From the NCBI GenBank assembly GCA_006176705.1, contig QRFJ01000007.1, positions 3,515,714 through 3,579,713 of the forward strand: a stretch of DNA of 64,000 nucleotides. Direction: 5' to 3'. Source of the stretch: Cocos nucifera (lineage: Eukaryota > Streptophyta > Magnoliopsida > Arecales > Arecaceae). Shown piece after piece: positions 12,290-23,823 of the stretch. Position 1 is the stretch's first letter, and every line of letters begins with the position of its first letter. The notes below the pieces were generated by a model. The model made no database searches. It worked only from the letters and a program-made list of their open reading frames with translations, and was not told the DNA's origin. A program made the position numbers and the translations under genes.

Positions 12290-12640
12290 ATCTCGCCACC
12301 ATCATTGGGAGGGAGGGGGTCCGACCTCGTCGGTGAGGAAGATTGAGAGAGAGAGTGGGAGATCGAGAGAGCGAAAGAGGAAGGGAGGGGGTCCGGCCTC
12401 ACCGACATCACTGAGAGGGATGGGGTCCGACCTTGCCGACGAGGGAGATCGAGAGAGTGAGAGAGGGAGGGATGGGGTCTGGCCTCGCCGGCGAGGAAGA
12501 TCAAGAGAGGGAGAGAGGAAGATCGAGAGATGGAAAAGCTGGGAGGGAGGGGTTTGGCCTCGCTACCATCACCGATGAGAGAGATCGAGAGAGGGAGAGA
12601 GGGAGTGATCGAGGGGATGGCATACAACCGAGCCGGCTTA
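12290..12640. repeat. Purine-rich tandem repeat in CACTA
   Basis: Irregular units of about 65-75 bp with GGGGTCCGGCCTCGCCG followed by GAGGGAGATCGAGAGAG. Open frames on both strands are repeat artefacts. It lies between the C-rich leader and the first recognisable coding exon. Confidence 0.7.
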
Positions 12641-12792
12641 GGTTGTGATCGAGCCGACTGGGGGAGGACCCTAGTCGAATGTCTCAGGCACGGAGCCGGC
12701 TGTCTTAGGTATGGAGCCGGCTTGGCTTCCAAGTGAATAGAATTTGATATGTCACGATGTTATATTGATTAATGTTCATTAACATTGCAGGT

Positions 12793-14468
12793 CATGATGG
12801 CACCGAAATGCCATCTAGCTTTTACCCCTACCCCTCGGCGGGTTACGCATAGTTCAGCATCTGAGCAGTAGTCGGAGCATACTCCGTTCACCTTAGCATC
12901 GGCTGCTCAGGGACCTTCACAGTCAGCATCTACTCCACCGATGGCATCTACTCCACTGGCAGCTGAGCCTTTACCATCGCAGGCATCTGAGTGTACATTT
13001 TTATTATATTAGCACAACTTTATTTTTTATATAGTATCTGTACACTTATATATTTACATAACATATTTATATGGCAGGTACATCATTCAGTCGGATATTT
13101 TATGATCCCAAACGTATAGCACATATGTGGAACTGCCAGCATCAGGTGATGGTGTAGTATGATGCGGAGGGGAGGCCGGTAGGGAAGACCGTGCAGGAGT
13201 TACATTCCTTTTTTGGAGTGCTTGTGAGGCGGTCGAACATCATTCCTGTAGAGCCCAGAGACTGACGTTTGATGGATGCTGCTGTGAGGGATCGGGTATG
13301 AGAGGAGATATGGGTAAGTATGCGCATCTTAGTTATATTTATGCATTTTATATGTTTATACTATATATATTTGATTAGAATAATTTTATAATTGATTTAT
13401 GATAAATTTGTGCAGAGGAGGTACAACTTTTTCGATCACGAGAGGGCTCGAGATGCTCGACTGAAGAAGATCGAAAAGTTATACCGAGGTTACAAGATCA
13501 AGCTCCACAGAGGATGGCTCGAGCACCGACAAGACATCTGGAGGAGCTTGTTCGCTGGATATAGGACTATCCTCCGAATCAGTGGAAGAGGATGGTTAGA
13601 CACTGGAGGAGCCAGGAGTTCGAGATAAAATTTTTAATTTTTAAATTTTTTAATATATTTAAATATATTTTAAATATTTATTATTTATTTGAATACTTGT
13701 TAGGCTACCTTCTTTCAGAATCAGGAGAATCGTGCAGTCCAGGAGTACACGCACGCTCTAGGCCGCGGGTCTATGGTCAGTCGTATGCATAGAGAGATAA
13801 TTAATTCTAAATCTTACTAGATAAATTAAATTCATATTTTTTATCATCTTTCTGATAAATTTATTCTTTATTATAGCTGATGAGAGATGGAGTGATGCCC
13901 AGCCATAGCGAGATCTTTCGATCTAATCGCACGGACAAGATGGGCAGGCCGATGAACACCGCGATCAGACGTATTTTTATAAGTATTAAATATATTAGTA
14001 TATATAATTAGTATTATAACATTTCTTATAAAATTTTATTTCAATTTATAATTATAGGATCAGTTAGATGCACGAGCGAGCGAGGATCCGGATACCTCTG
14101 GGCCCCATGACCATTTGTCTCAGGTCTTAGGGCCTGAGCACTCTAGGAGAATCCAATGCATGCCCGGACACACGCCGACAAGCTACTGATCCGAGGTGAG
14201 CGTCTCTTCAAAGACTTTCGGTGTCGTCAGTTGGGAGGAGCTTGAGGAGGCATTGGCACGGGCAAATCATGCTGCGATGCGGGTACATCGGGCTGAGGAG
14301 CGCACATCTCATTTGGAGGACATCGTGAGAGACATGATGTCGACGCTCAGCGTGCCTTTTGGAGTCACAAGCTTTGAGGATATGTAGGTCCGCATTCCAG
14401 CTCCAGCTCTGGCTTCGGCTCCAACTCTCGGTGACGACGACGACGATGTAGATTTAGAAGATTTTTGA
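12793..14468 (+). pseudogene. TNPA-like Transposase_24 (Ptta/En/Spm) gene, decayed
   Basis: Coding segments separated by AT-rich introns read as the accessory protein of En/Spm elements. The start is ATGATGGCACCG after an acceptor-like GCAG, followed by a Ser/Thr/Pro-rich N terminus. Next comes a segment with GRPVGKTVQELH (about 13165-13205), then YNFFDHERARDARLKK (from about 13425), then QWKRMVRHWRSQEFE with a frame change near 13560, NRAVQEYTHARGRGSM (about 13730), MPSHSEIFRSNRTDKMGRP (about 13890), and a C-terminal coiled-coil-like segment (14196-14387) with EELEEALARANHAA. The W-x-x-x-x-x-W pattern followed by a basic N-R segment fits PF03004 from memory. Several stop codons and at least one frameshift break it. 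It would bind the subterminal repeats. Confidence 0.68.
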
Positions 14469-14629
14469 TATATTTTATTTTTTTTAAAAAATATTATAAT
14501 AAATTTTATTCAATAATAAAATTTTAGCATTTCAGAATAATTTTTATATTTATTATATTTTTTTTATGTTATTTACTGTATTTATCAGTAAAATATATAA
14601 AAAATAATTTTTTTTAATTATTTAAGATC

Positions 14630-14930
14630 TGTGGTAGCGGTTTTATAACCGCTGCCATATTCGTGCCAACCACTGCCATAGATTCCTGGTGCAAATGGTG
14701 TCAATCGCTGCATTAGACCTATGGCACCTATGGCAGCGATTACATAACCACTGCTATAGGTCGATCTATTGTAGCGGTTTATAAAATGCTGTAATAGACC
14801 ATCTATGGTAACGATTCTAACAATCACTGCAACAACCACTGCCATAAAGTTACGATGATGGCCGTAGTAGCAGCGGTTAAAAAATTGCTGCTATAGGCTA
14901 TGGCAGCGGTTACAAACCGCTGCAGTAGCC
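14630..14930. repeat. CACTA right subterminal repeats
   Basis: Array of GGTAGCGGTTTTATAACCGCTGCC-type units in alternating orientation, mirroring the left end. The best copies are next to the right terminus (TATGGCAGCGGTT at about 14900). Confidence 0.88.
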
Positions 14931-14946
14931 CTTTTTTGTAGTAGTA

Positions 14947-14949
14947 ATT
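14947..14949. repeat. CACTA target-site duplication, right copy
   Basis: ATT immediately after the right terminus, matching 9827-9829. Confidence 0.8.
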
Positions 14950-14995
14950 AAAATGATGGGCTTGCTGTTGTGGTCCAGAGGTACATTCTTTTCTT

Positions 14996-15540
14996 GAGAG
15001 CTACTTTGTGCACCGCTCGTAGTGCAGAAAAAATACACCTTTTCATATGATTGGATCATATAGCCATCATTTTTTAAACATATTTAATACATGTAGTTAT
15101 ACTTTTTGATTTAAAATTTTGAATAATAAAAATATATATTTTTAAAAAAAAAATTATGACATCCTACGGGTATATTATGACTTTCTATGCACATAAAGTA
15201 ATAATTTGGCCACAGGATGTCATATGGAAGGAAGATATTTTCATCATTAAATTTATAATGATGAAAATATTTTTTATTTTTTTATAAAATTCTATGATCA
15301 AATTATAACTTTCTGTATACATAAGTCATAATATTATCATAAACTGTCGTAATGTTGTCATACTGAATGTCATAAAATTTTTTCTAAAAAAAAATATTTT
15401 TATTATTTAAAATTTTAAATTAAAAAATAAAATTATAGATATTAAATATATATTAAAAAGAGGTGGCTATTAGTTATATGCCCAATCATACGAAGTAGTA
15501 TATTTTTTCTGCATTGCATATGGTGCGCAGACAATTATCC
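14996..15540. mobile_element. Foldback MITE, probably Mutator-like, with 10-bp target duplication
   Basis: TTCTTTTCTT occurs at 14986-14995 and at 15541-15550, exactly flanking a 545-bp unit. The ends of the unit are complementary over roughly 150-180 bp: for example GTGCAGAAAAAATACACC on the left pairs with the region around TATTTTTTCTGCATTGC on the right, and TCATATGATTGGATCATAT pairs with the CCCAATCATACGA region. A 9-10 bp duplication with long inverted repeats is typical of Mutator-like MITEs. There is no coding capacity. It landed about 40 bp from the CACTA right end. Confidence 0.82.
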
Positions 15541-15550
15541 TTCTTTTCTT

Positions 15551-16300
15551 AGAGGTGTGGATCCTTTCCGGGCCGATCTAAGCTCTATGTTGATCCCATT
15601 GAGATGACATCCTATCATGAATAATAAAACTTTGGACCATCTCCGCCCTTGGAAAGATCCGTCGAAGATTTGAAATTTTCTGACTGAAGATTTTGCCGTT
15701 TCGAGCCAGACAAAACGTGTAGCGTTTAAGAGTTGCCTGGCCTAGCAGATGAGCCATGTTTGCGTCCATTAGTGATTGCTTCCAAATCTTCCCCCAATAC
15801 TTGGTCACCATAGTACTTTTTGCTGTTTGCTGACAATGATTGAATCCCTAAACAACCATAACAACTATTTTACAAGTGATAAAATTTGTTAAGTATTTAT
15901 TTCTAATAAGAAATGTGCTATCTGAAATTTTAAAACTCCAAGATATTTGTTACCTATTGAGTGCATGAAAAAAAAAAAAAAAAAATCATATAGAGTTATA
16001 CCATTCCTAGAAAAATGTATATGGAGCGTTCGGACTCTGGAGAGTTGCATCATCTTTAGATTTTTATAATTTTTTGAGAACATGAGAAATTAATATAACT
16101 ATTTTTTTCAATTGCCTATCATATAACTTTTCATTTCTCAAGCTTTCCTTCTGCACTTCATCTTTTTACTCTCATGATCTTATATTTTTTCTTTGTACTG
16201 AGTACTGCATCCAAAAATAAAATTTCTAAAAATCATTTTGCATGAAATTATGATTTTTAAAATAGATTTTTGAAAGTATTTTATCTAATTAATTTTTTTC
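15551..16300. other. Non-coding spacer
   Basis: AT-rich, with a poly-A run near 15967-15984. No gene recognised on either strand. Confidence 0.6.
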
Positions 16301-17740
16301 TTCGTGACAGCCCTTTTTATTTCTTTGAACCAGCACAGCACCATCAGCCACCGATTGACATACCTCTGCACCACCTCTCCGACCTTCCAAACAGGATGAA
16401 GATAACAAAATTGAATGGAAGTGAAGCTACTCCAAAACCTTCACCATCAAGAAATGCTGCAGTTTCTTCAGCCTAGGCGGTATAACATCACGGTTCGTCA
16501 ACAACAACTAGAAGTTGTCACTGTCTGAAAAAATTCAAAATTTTCAGCTAGCTGACCTTCCATGACCAAATTCTAACGACGAAAACGGAGTTGGAGTGCA
16601 ACGAATGACGAAGAAACCTCAGATCACCTCTTTGTTGCATCTTTTTTCGCCTACTTGCATATGGCAACGTGTCCTCCCACTCTAATCACTCTCCACTCGC
16701 CGATTCAATCTAGGAGCTATAGAGAAACATATTACAGGCAAAGTACTGCTTAGTTTAATTAATTTGCCCGCTGGACGCTGGCGCCAATGGGAGGAACGAA
16801 ATAGCCGAGTCTATAGACGGGAAGCCACCTCCCCATGCAAAGTCTTTCAACAAAGCCCATACCTGCTGCAAAACTGGACATCTTGCTATGTAGACAAAGA
16901 CATATTGCACACGCGAAGTTAAATTATCACACCAAACAATGGTGAAACGACCCAGCCTTTCTCCTCTCGTCGGAACTGAGACCGGCAACTCGTTTAAGCC
17001 AACCTAAAACACGAAGCAGAACGATGGCAACTTCTGAAATCCAGCTTCTTCAAAACTCTCTCTTCTATCTCACCCTCCATTCTGTTCCCCTCCTTGGGGT
17101 CCCAGATGGCGCAGGTTCTTCTAGTCTAGGCATCGGTAGTGTAAATTATCTTCATATTGAGAATAAATCACGGGTGGTATAACCTCCTAATTTCAATTAA
17201 AAAAAAAGAAAAAAAGAGAGAGGTAGATGAGGCATTCTGTTATTGGCATCGCCGCCCCAAAGAAAATTCACGGCTCATTAGCTGTTCAGCCATTTGGATG
17301 GCACAAATGTATGGGAACGACCATATTTGACGTAAGGCGGATCAGCGTAGCAACAAGGACGGATCTTATCAACACCAAACAGGACATAAAGTGCATCAGC
17401 ATGGCAACAAGGACGGATCTTATCAACACCAAACAGCCCATCGTAGATAATGTACGCATGCAATCTCCAGCCCTGCAATCTGTCAGAGATTTTTTGAATA
17501 AGACTAGTCCGAGACTTGAGAGCAGTAACAGGGAACTTCCAGACGCTGCCAGATATCGTTGGATTCCAGCTGGTGCTTTTGACTTGTTGCCTGAAATTAA
17601 CTTTAATTCTTGGGCTGAAACAAATAACCAACTTTGAGATATTTACCATGTCTACAAGTACAGTAGTAGCTGAGAACAATCTCCTTCAAATGCCTCTGCA
17701 TTCTAAATCGATTGCCTTGATTTTCTGGAAGAACATTGTT
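16300..17740 (-). pseudogene. LINE remnant: end of reverse transcriptase and zinc-binding domain
   Basis: Read on the minus strand, segments from about 17560 to 17215 give ISDRLQGWRLHA, then LVLIRSVLVAM in another frame, then NFLWGGDANNRMP. This matches the order at the end of plant L1-type reverse transcriptases (GW, a hydrophobic L-I-x-S-V-L helix, and FLWG). Further on, minus 16988-16755 reads ARCPVLQQVWALL, like the zf-RVT domain that follows in these elements. Frameshifts and stops are frequent. A stretch of about 63 bp with AACAAGGACGGATCTTATC is duplicated in tandem (about 17350 and 17412), which repeats the RSVLVA segment. Ends of the element are not defined. Confidence 0.55.
17350..17445. 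repeat. Tandem duplication within the LINE remnant
   Basis: Two copies of GCAACAAGGACGGATCTTAT extended by CAACACCAAACAG, about 63 bp apart and nearly identical. The length is a multiple of three, so the plus frame 17227-17637 stays open across it, but that frame has no recognisable domain. Confidence 0.75.
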
Positions 17741-18657
17741 CTCAGCAGATAAAAGAAGAGAAATAAAAGCAGTAGTGGTGATTTGGTTGATTATGAATCA
17801 GACCTCGGACCTAAATTATATTCATTTTTAGCCAAACTTCAGGCCAGAGTAATACAAAATTTAATATTTTTCATACCTAAGTTCAGCCCATGATCAGCTC
17901 TTGCCATAATTCTCCAATACCTTAAACAAAAATGAATAAGAAGCAGAAGAAAGAGAATAAATTTTAAAAAAAAAAAGATGGGCAACAAGCCTCCTCTCCG
18001 CCAATGTTTTGTGTAACATCTAAGATAAAAGATTGGCATAAAAAATAAAAAGATGAGGCATAACTCAATAGCAAATGTGAAGGATGTAGTTGGTATTCTT
18101 TAATTAATCCAAGCATCATGAAATTGAGAAATTTGAAAAACTTAAATAATGAAATCCCACCATATATAATCATGAGCCCATTCCATGTCTAAATTAATTG
18201 TAATCAAGTTAGCATAAGAGGCCCCATAAACTCATGAGTTAAGATAATGTTAATATAGATACTTTTATGCTCCTTGTTTTGGCCTATGAAGAGAGGTAGA
18301 GCGATCTTCATCATCTTTATTAACATTATAGAGACAATCTTATAGAAAGTTGTGCGGTGACTAGTAGATCAATAATGACTAGGTTCCATCACATCAGGTG
18401 TCTCTTTGTATGAATGTAATTTAGTTAACTTTCTTGATAACAAGAAATGATAGCTTGATGGAAAGCGTTGACTTTCTTGATAACAAGCCACAAACGCTTG
18501 AAGAACAAAGATGAGAAAACACCTGGTCATTGGCCTTGTACACCGGCGCTGTACCCACATCACCACCGCTTTGAGAGAATTGCATATCTTCTTTCTTGGT
18601 TTTTCTTTTTGGATCTTTTTGCTAAGCGAAAAAAGATAGTTGAGTATGTTGTAATAG
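17741..18657. other. Non-coding spacer
   Basis: No recognisable coding sequence. Small frames at 18369-18566 and 18468-18731 overlap on opposite strands and lack any known domain. Confidence 0.55.
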
Positions 18658-18952
18658 AGGTGTTAATGTGTCAAGTTGCTAGCAAGTTACTTGGGCTCAA
18701 CTTAACTCGATTACTATCAAATTCAAGTTAAATTTGAATAGTTTGAATAATTTTTTAATTCATACTTGAATAGTAAGATACTAGATTGAAACGAATACAC
18801 ACATACGCATACACATATATATAATTAGTTGGTTAAGATTCGAATTTGAGCTTGAACTCAATCTCAAGTAGAGTTTTGAATTTGAATATTTTGAGAATCA
18901 AGTCAAGCTCAAACTCGTAGCTATTGGATCCAATTTGGCTTGATTGCACCCC
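18658..18952. mobile_element. Probable hAT-type MITE, decayed
   Basis: The left end GAGGTGTTAATGTGTCAAG and the reversed right end GGGGTGCAATCAAGCC are related inverted repeats. The interior is made of CAAGCTCAAACTCG and GAATTTGAGCTTGAAC words. This fits a common plant MITE type (ends GGGTGTnCAA, interior rich in GAGCTCGAGC). No clean 8-bp target duplication is seen, so the ends are approximate. Confidence 0.42.
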
Positions 18953-21110
18953 ATGCTAAAACTCCGGAAGTAGCTCCTTGCTCGCATGGTACCCTATGAC
19001 CATGGCTTTCAACTCCTTTTTAATATCGCCTCCCATGTTCTTCCCGGCATCACATGTCATTTCCTTAGTAGGTGTGCATTGTGATTCTAGTAATGGGTGC
19101 AATTAATTTCTGCAGGTCACCAAGTCATGCCACGAGACCTACCGAGTTAAATGGCTTACTTTATCTCCCCACTCTGCTCTCAGCCAGCAGTTCCATCAAC
19201 TGTTAAGCTTGCAGGAAACTAGTACCTCGTATTTCTTGCCATCCCCTTTCCAATGGGGAGACTCTAGTAACTTTCTCAGCTAGGTGGTCCCTCTTGGTAT
19301 AAGAATCTACTCTAGTTTGGGTTTTCCACATGGTTTGGTGCAGAAGGGCAGCATATTGTCAGCCTTTGATTTCACTTGATCGGGGAAGAAACACGGCTCA
19401 GTGGCACAGCATGTGAGAGACCTTTTATGAGGAAAGTTGGCGCATGCGGATGCCTCCCTCCCCTTCATAACTGCACGGGATTTTGGGGCCAATCACGCGC
19501 ATTCTCTGACAAGTTTTACGTCACAATCCAGCCCATTATTGTTTTATATACTCGGCATTGATGAATATGGTTGTTCAGTGGCCTCTTGAAGGTTGGCCAG
19601 ATGGTGGTGGGTTAGGTTCCAGGATAGACTTAGCTGCTCAATTTATTGCACAAGCTACAATTAATTCATGGGTAGATATGTAGCTCTTGCTGATCGGATA
19701 AAGAAGATGCCCAACCATTAGTTAGACTGTTTGTGGCTTGGTACATCATCTTCTGGGGCCATGGTTGTGCTGGACAGCTCTTTTTTTGATGAGTTATTCG
19801 TAGAAATAATTGTATTTATTGAAACAAATTTCTTAAGAATTCAAGTCTCCAAGATTGCGACATTGAATTGTTATAGATCTCACTGCACAATGTATCGAAC
19901 CGATTATTATGATATTCATAGATGTCATGGTTTATTGGGTTGAACCTTGTAGCTACCCCATTTTTATGTTCTGATATGCATAACCATTTGTGCATTGAAG
20001 AACGATCTGTTGACGGACCATTTAAATAAAAAATATTATTGGACTAAAATATGCTCATTCGTCTTACGAACAGAAATAGGAAATAATTTTTTTTAGAGAA
20101 AATAAGAAAGAAGTGGAAGTGCGTCTATCACCTCGTGTAAAGCAGTTGTTACCTTCTCCAAATTCAAACACAAAAAGGTCTCCTAATTTTATAAATATTA
20201 GTAGATCAGAATCACTTATATTTCAATCTTGTAAGTTACTCATGACCGATGCTAGTTTTTTTTGTCCCCACAACGAACTTTCTCAATTATCATATGTTTG
20301 CTATTTAGAAAATTTGAACCAATAAATTTACCCTCCCGACATCCTCTCTCCGTCTCTCTGTGTGTGTAATTGATGATAGATATTGCGTTTGTTGCTTGGA
20401 GATACCGACATAATCTAGCACGAATAAATTTGCTTTTAAAAGCATATATAAGACGACATATGAAAAGTCCCATCAATTCTGATAGCTCTACTAGCCTGCT
20501 CCTGGTTGGAGTGGCTTCAGCTCAATCCCACACCATGTTTGACATATGGTTTCAGGAGCCAAAGATAAATGATTCAGCTGAGGCACAGAATTAAGGTGTC
20601 ATTGTTATTTTCTTTTTACAATAAATTTATGCAAACTGGGTTACAGCTTACTGATTGCACCTCTCCTCCATTTAGAGGAGGGTTGGAGTTCTTTTCTTTC
20701 TTTTCTTTTTTTTTTTTTTAAAAAAAAAAAAGAGCTCCAAAGCCAACTCACTCTTCTGAGATGGCAAAAAGAATGTACACTTACCCGCACAAATTCGAAA
20801 CGAAAGAGCTAAACACCAAATTGGGAGGATGATTCAAATTGTTGATCGTGGAAAAGAGTTGTACGAAAGGGTTCGCATTCTCAGAGGATTGAGTAATTAT
20901 TCTGTTGTATGAAAGCATTTCGCACTCATCAATTCTTTTTGTTTGGCACCAATTGTCTGTATAGCGGCAGACATGCATGCAGCTACACATAAAAGAACTC
21001 TAGCAAGGAACAAACATAAAATAGCATCAAGAATTCTCAACTAATATGAGTCGAGAATCGTTTACACTATCTAGTACATCAGATTCTTCCGCACCAAATA
21101 CCTGTTATAG
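18953..21110. other. Non-coding spacer with homopolymer tracts
   Basis: No gene recognised. A pyrimidine run turning into a poly-A run lies at about 20695-20731 (T-tract then A-tract, able to fold back). Confidence 0.5.
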
Positions 21111-21322
21111 CTTGCCCCCCCCCCCCCCACTGCTCTGGCCCTGGCCCTATTGGTGTTGGACCGTTGGGCTGCCTCAAGCCCCCCACCCTTGCCTTTTAAC
21201 TTGGTAGGACGATTGGGATTATTGGTGGGCTTACCATGTCTTCTGTCAAACTTACCAATCTTAGACGGTTTTCGCCCCTTGAAAACTCTATTATCGTAGC
21301 GCAAACACTCGCGAGCTTTCAA
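21111..21322 (-). other. Unassigned minus-strand open frame next to a poly-C tract
   Basis: A C run of about 14 bases at 21115-21128 is followed by a somewhat GC-rich segment. On the minus strand it keeps a basic open frame (21322-21071) with KPSKIGKFDRRHGKPTNNPN, a composition unlike the surrounding AT-rich spacer. I do not recognise the family. It may be a fragment of a host gene or transposon gene, or chance. No start context or splice evidence supports it. Confidence 0.2.
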
Positions 21323-21659
21323 CAGTTACAGACTCTGTTTTTTGATTTTTTTTTTTTCTCCGGAATGGAGTGCGGAGGAAGTGAGAGACTCCTCTGATTT
21401 ATTATAAAAAATATTAAAATATTTATATTTTATAAATTACAATAGAATATGAAAGGAAAGGAAAATAAAATGAGTGACTAGAAAAAGGAAGAAAATATAT
21501 GATAGAAAGAAAAGAAAATTATCTAATTATCTAGATTGAACTTAAGTTATTTTTTAGTTTCTAAAACATTTTAGGTAGAATAAAATCTTTCTGTTAAGAG
21601 GTTATTTTTAGATCCTATCATCCACTGAAGCCATATACTATCCATAAAATAATAGAACT

Positions 21660-22030
21660 GGCCTTGGATGGGTAGCGGCCACGACGACCGTGTGGGATGC
21701 ACAGCGGGGGGGAGGAGGTGCATGGAGGGGAGAGGAGCGCGGTCGGGACGCCAGGAGGGGCGGGGGGCCTCAGAGGGGGGGTCGATCGGAGGCATGCGGA
21801 GGAGAGGAGAGCGCGGCCCGAGGGAGGCGATGCTGAACGTCCAACGAGCAGGGGGCCGCGGGGGGAGGGGATTGCAGAATAGTAGCACCGACGAGGGGTA
21901 GGGGAGGTAGTCGGGGGCGCACGGAGGGGAGGGGAGCATGATCGGGGGCAGTGTTGGACGCGCGATAGGCAGGGGCCCATGGGGAGAGTGGATCACGGAG
22001 CAACGACACTGAGGGAGGGCGGATGGCGTG
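21660..22030. other. G-rich low-complexity block
   Basis: Strong G bias on the plus strand with many runs of 4-7 G, giving overlapping open frames on both strands. The composition is like the reversed C-rich leaders of the two CACTA elements (11290-11915, 60676-61640), but I could not find shared flanking sequence. It should be able to form G-quadruplexes. Confidence 0.5.
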
Positions 22031-22139
22031 AGGGGGAAGAAGAAGGAAGAAAAAAATTTAAAAAATAAAATAAAAGTAATAAAAAATATAAGTAATAAAA
22101 AATAATAAGTATTAAAAATAATATATTTTTTTAGATTTT

Positions 22140-22142
22140 TTA

Positions 22143-22190
<48 letters not shown>

Positions 22191-22460
22191 TATAATAGCT
22201 GCTGAATCATCAAGTTTGATAAAAAAAATAATAATAAGTATTAAAATAAAAAAATTCTAGATTTTTTCATAATAATAATAATAAAAGCCATCGCATCATC
22301 AATTTTGATAAAAATATAAAAAAAATAAAAATAAAAATAATAAAATAATAATAAGTATTAAATAATAATAATAAATATACATCTATGTGATAAAATAATA
22401 TAAAATAATAATACATAAAAAAAAATAATAACTAATAATAATAGCCATCGAATCATCAAT
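22140..22460. repeat. (TAA)n microsatellite and degenerate 120-150 bp tandem repeat
   Basis: About 15 ATA units lie at 22146-22192. Beyond it, a unit containing GCTGCTGAATCATCAAGTTTGATAA, GCCATCGCATCATCAATTTTGATAA or GCCATCGAATCATCAATTTCGATAA recurs three times (about 22198, 22285, 22445) between AATAAT-rich stretches. Confidence 0.85.
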
Positions 22461-22589
22461 TTCGATAATAAATAATTTTTATCATTAAAAAATTAAATAA
22501 ATAATTTAAAAAATTAAATAAATAGTTTAAAAAAATTAAAATTGGATAATCAAACCAAATAATTGTGTAACCACATAATCATCTCGTGT

Positions 22590-22665
22590 AACCTGAACAT
22601 AAATTCATATAATCTGAGTACAAATCCGTATAATCTGAATATATATCCGTATAATTAATTATTAA
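22590..22665. repeat. Short tandem repeat, ~26-bp unit
   Basis: Three units of the type AACCTGAACATAAATTCATAT / AATCTGAGTACAAATCCGTAT / AATCTGAATATATATCCGTAT. Confidence 0.7.
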
Positions 22666-22989
22666 AATTATATAACTAATTATCATCCTAATTCCATCTT
22701 CGGTCTCCAGTGTACTTAGCGATAAAGCATGCCATTCACTCAGCTACACTGTTGGCCTTTCAAAATATATACTAGCTAGATCTTATAATGTACTTGCTAG
22801 TGGTCCTCCAGATATCATCGAGGAGCGAATGGGCCTCGTGGTGCTCGGTTCTCTTCTAAACCAAGCTGATAATCATTAGAGAATTTCTCTCAATGATGAT
22901 CCTTCTCACTTACAGTTCCTAGATTATTATGCATGGCATGGGTAAGGAACGATGTTAATTCTCAACCCCTGTTAATAGGTGCAAATCCT

Positions 22990-23245
22990 CTGCTATGCAC
23001 CATGGATCGTATATCATGTGATAGATGGTCGTATATGAATATAGGTCATACGATGCACATCATATGCGATTGTGCATAGCTATGTATTGCATGATAGACA
23101 ATACATGAAGTATGGTAGCATGATGGACAATCATGTATGGATATATGTCATATAATGCACGCCACATACGATGACGTGCAGTTGTATGGATTTATGTCAT
23201 ATGATGCACGCTGCATACGTGACGTGCGGTTGTCATAAACGGTGT
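22990..23245. repeat. Degenerate ~60-bp tandem repeat upstream of the GDSL gene
   Basis: At least three units carrying ATGTCATATGATGCACGC followed by a CATACGATGACGTGC-like block. Units hold short inverted repeats (GCATAC/GTATGC style). It lies 320-570 bp upstream of the esterase start codon. Confidence 0.6.
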
Positions 23246-23459
23246 AACAAGCGGTGCATCACCTGCCCAGCAGGAATCCGCAAGCCATACTAATGAGGGC
23301 ACGTAATTTCTCCGAGCCTGTCTCCCCTCGGCCCTGGTCGGCATGACCCCACGTTTAAGTCCGGGAAGAATTAAATGCCAAAACTAACCCCAGCCCAACC
23401 ATCCTCCTTGTAACCAATACCCTAATCCCGTCAGTCCGGTCCTTCACCCTTTATCTTAC

Positions 23460-23476
23460 CTATATGTATATATATT
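23460..23476 (+). promoter_or_regulatory. Candidate TATA box of the GDSL gene
   Basis: TATATGTATATATATTC lies about 90-105 bp upstream of the start codon at 23565, followed by a CT-rich leader (TCTTCTTCTTCTCATCC) as in many plant 5' untranslated regions. Position and composition support it; there is no experimental evidence. Confidence 0.5.
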
Positions 23477-23564
23477 CTCCCCACCGCCTACTTTTCCCTC
23501 TCCATCCCAACCTCTTTGTTCCCTTACCCTGTCTTCTTCTTCTCATCCTCCTCCTCCTCTCTAA

Positions 23565-23823
23565 ATGGCTCACAGTGAGCTAAGAGGAATGCTGTGGGTT
23601 TGGTGGTTGATGCTGTTGGCTTCAAGCTGGTTGATGGGCTCGGTCCGGGCGGACCCTCAAGTCCCATGCTATTTTATCTTTGGGGATTCGCTTGTGGACA
23701 ATGGCAACAACAACGACGACATGGCTTCGTTGGCACGGGCCAACTACATGCCCTACGGCATTGACTTCCCCGGCGGCCCAACCGGAAGGTTCAGCAATGG
23801 CTTGACCGCCGTTGATGTTATCG
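23565..23823 (+). CDS. GDSL esterase exon 1
   Basis: Starts at the first ATG after the CT-rich leader (TAAATGGCTCAC). It encodes 86 residues: a signal peptide ending near the ADPQVPC segment, then the nucleophile motif [11 protein letters not shown], then [16 protein letters not shown], a highly conserved stretch of the plant family. It ends TTATCG/GTAAGG, a good donor site in phase 1. Translation continues into the intron to 23906 if unspliced. No defect is seen. Confidence 0.9.

Larger units (their letters stand above)
9830..14946 (+). mobile_element. CACTA (En/Spm) DNA transposon with ATT target duplication
   Basis: The left end is CACTACTATAAAAATAG and the right end, reversed, is TACTACTACAAAAAAGG: CACTA-type terminal inverted repeats, the right one having a single-base change at its outermost position. 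ATT occurs directly outside both ends (9827-9829 and 14947-14949), the 3-bp duplication typical of CACTA insertion. Both ends carry arrays of TATGGCAGCGGTT in alternating orientation. Inside are a large palindrome (10130-11090), a C-rich leader (11290-11915) and a decayed TNPA-like gene. No TNPD transposase is visible, so the element is non-autonomous. Length is 5117 bp. Confidence 0.93.

Noticed and set aside
17227..17637. 136-residue plus-strand open frame
   Set aside because: No domain, and the minus strand of the same region reads as a LINE reverse transcriptase end; the plus frame is a shadow.
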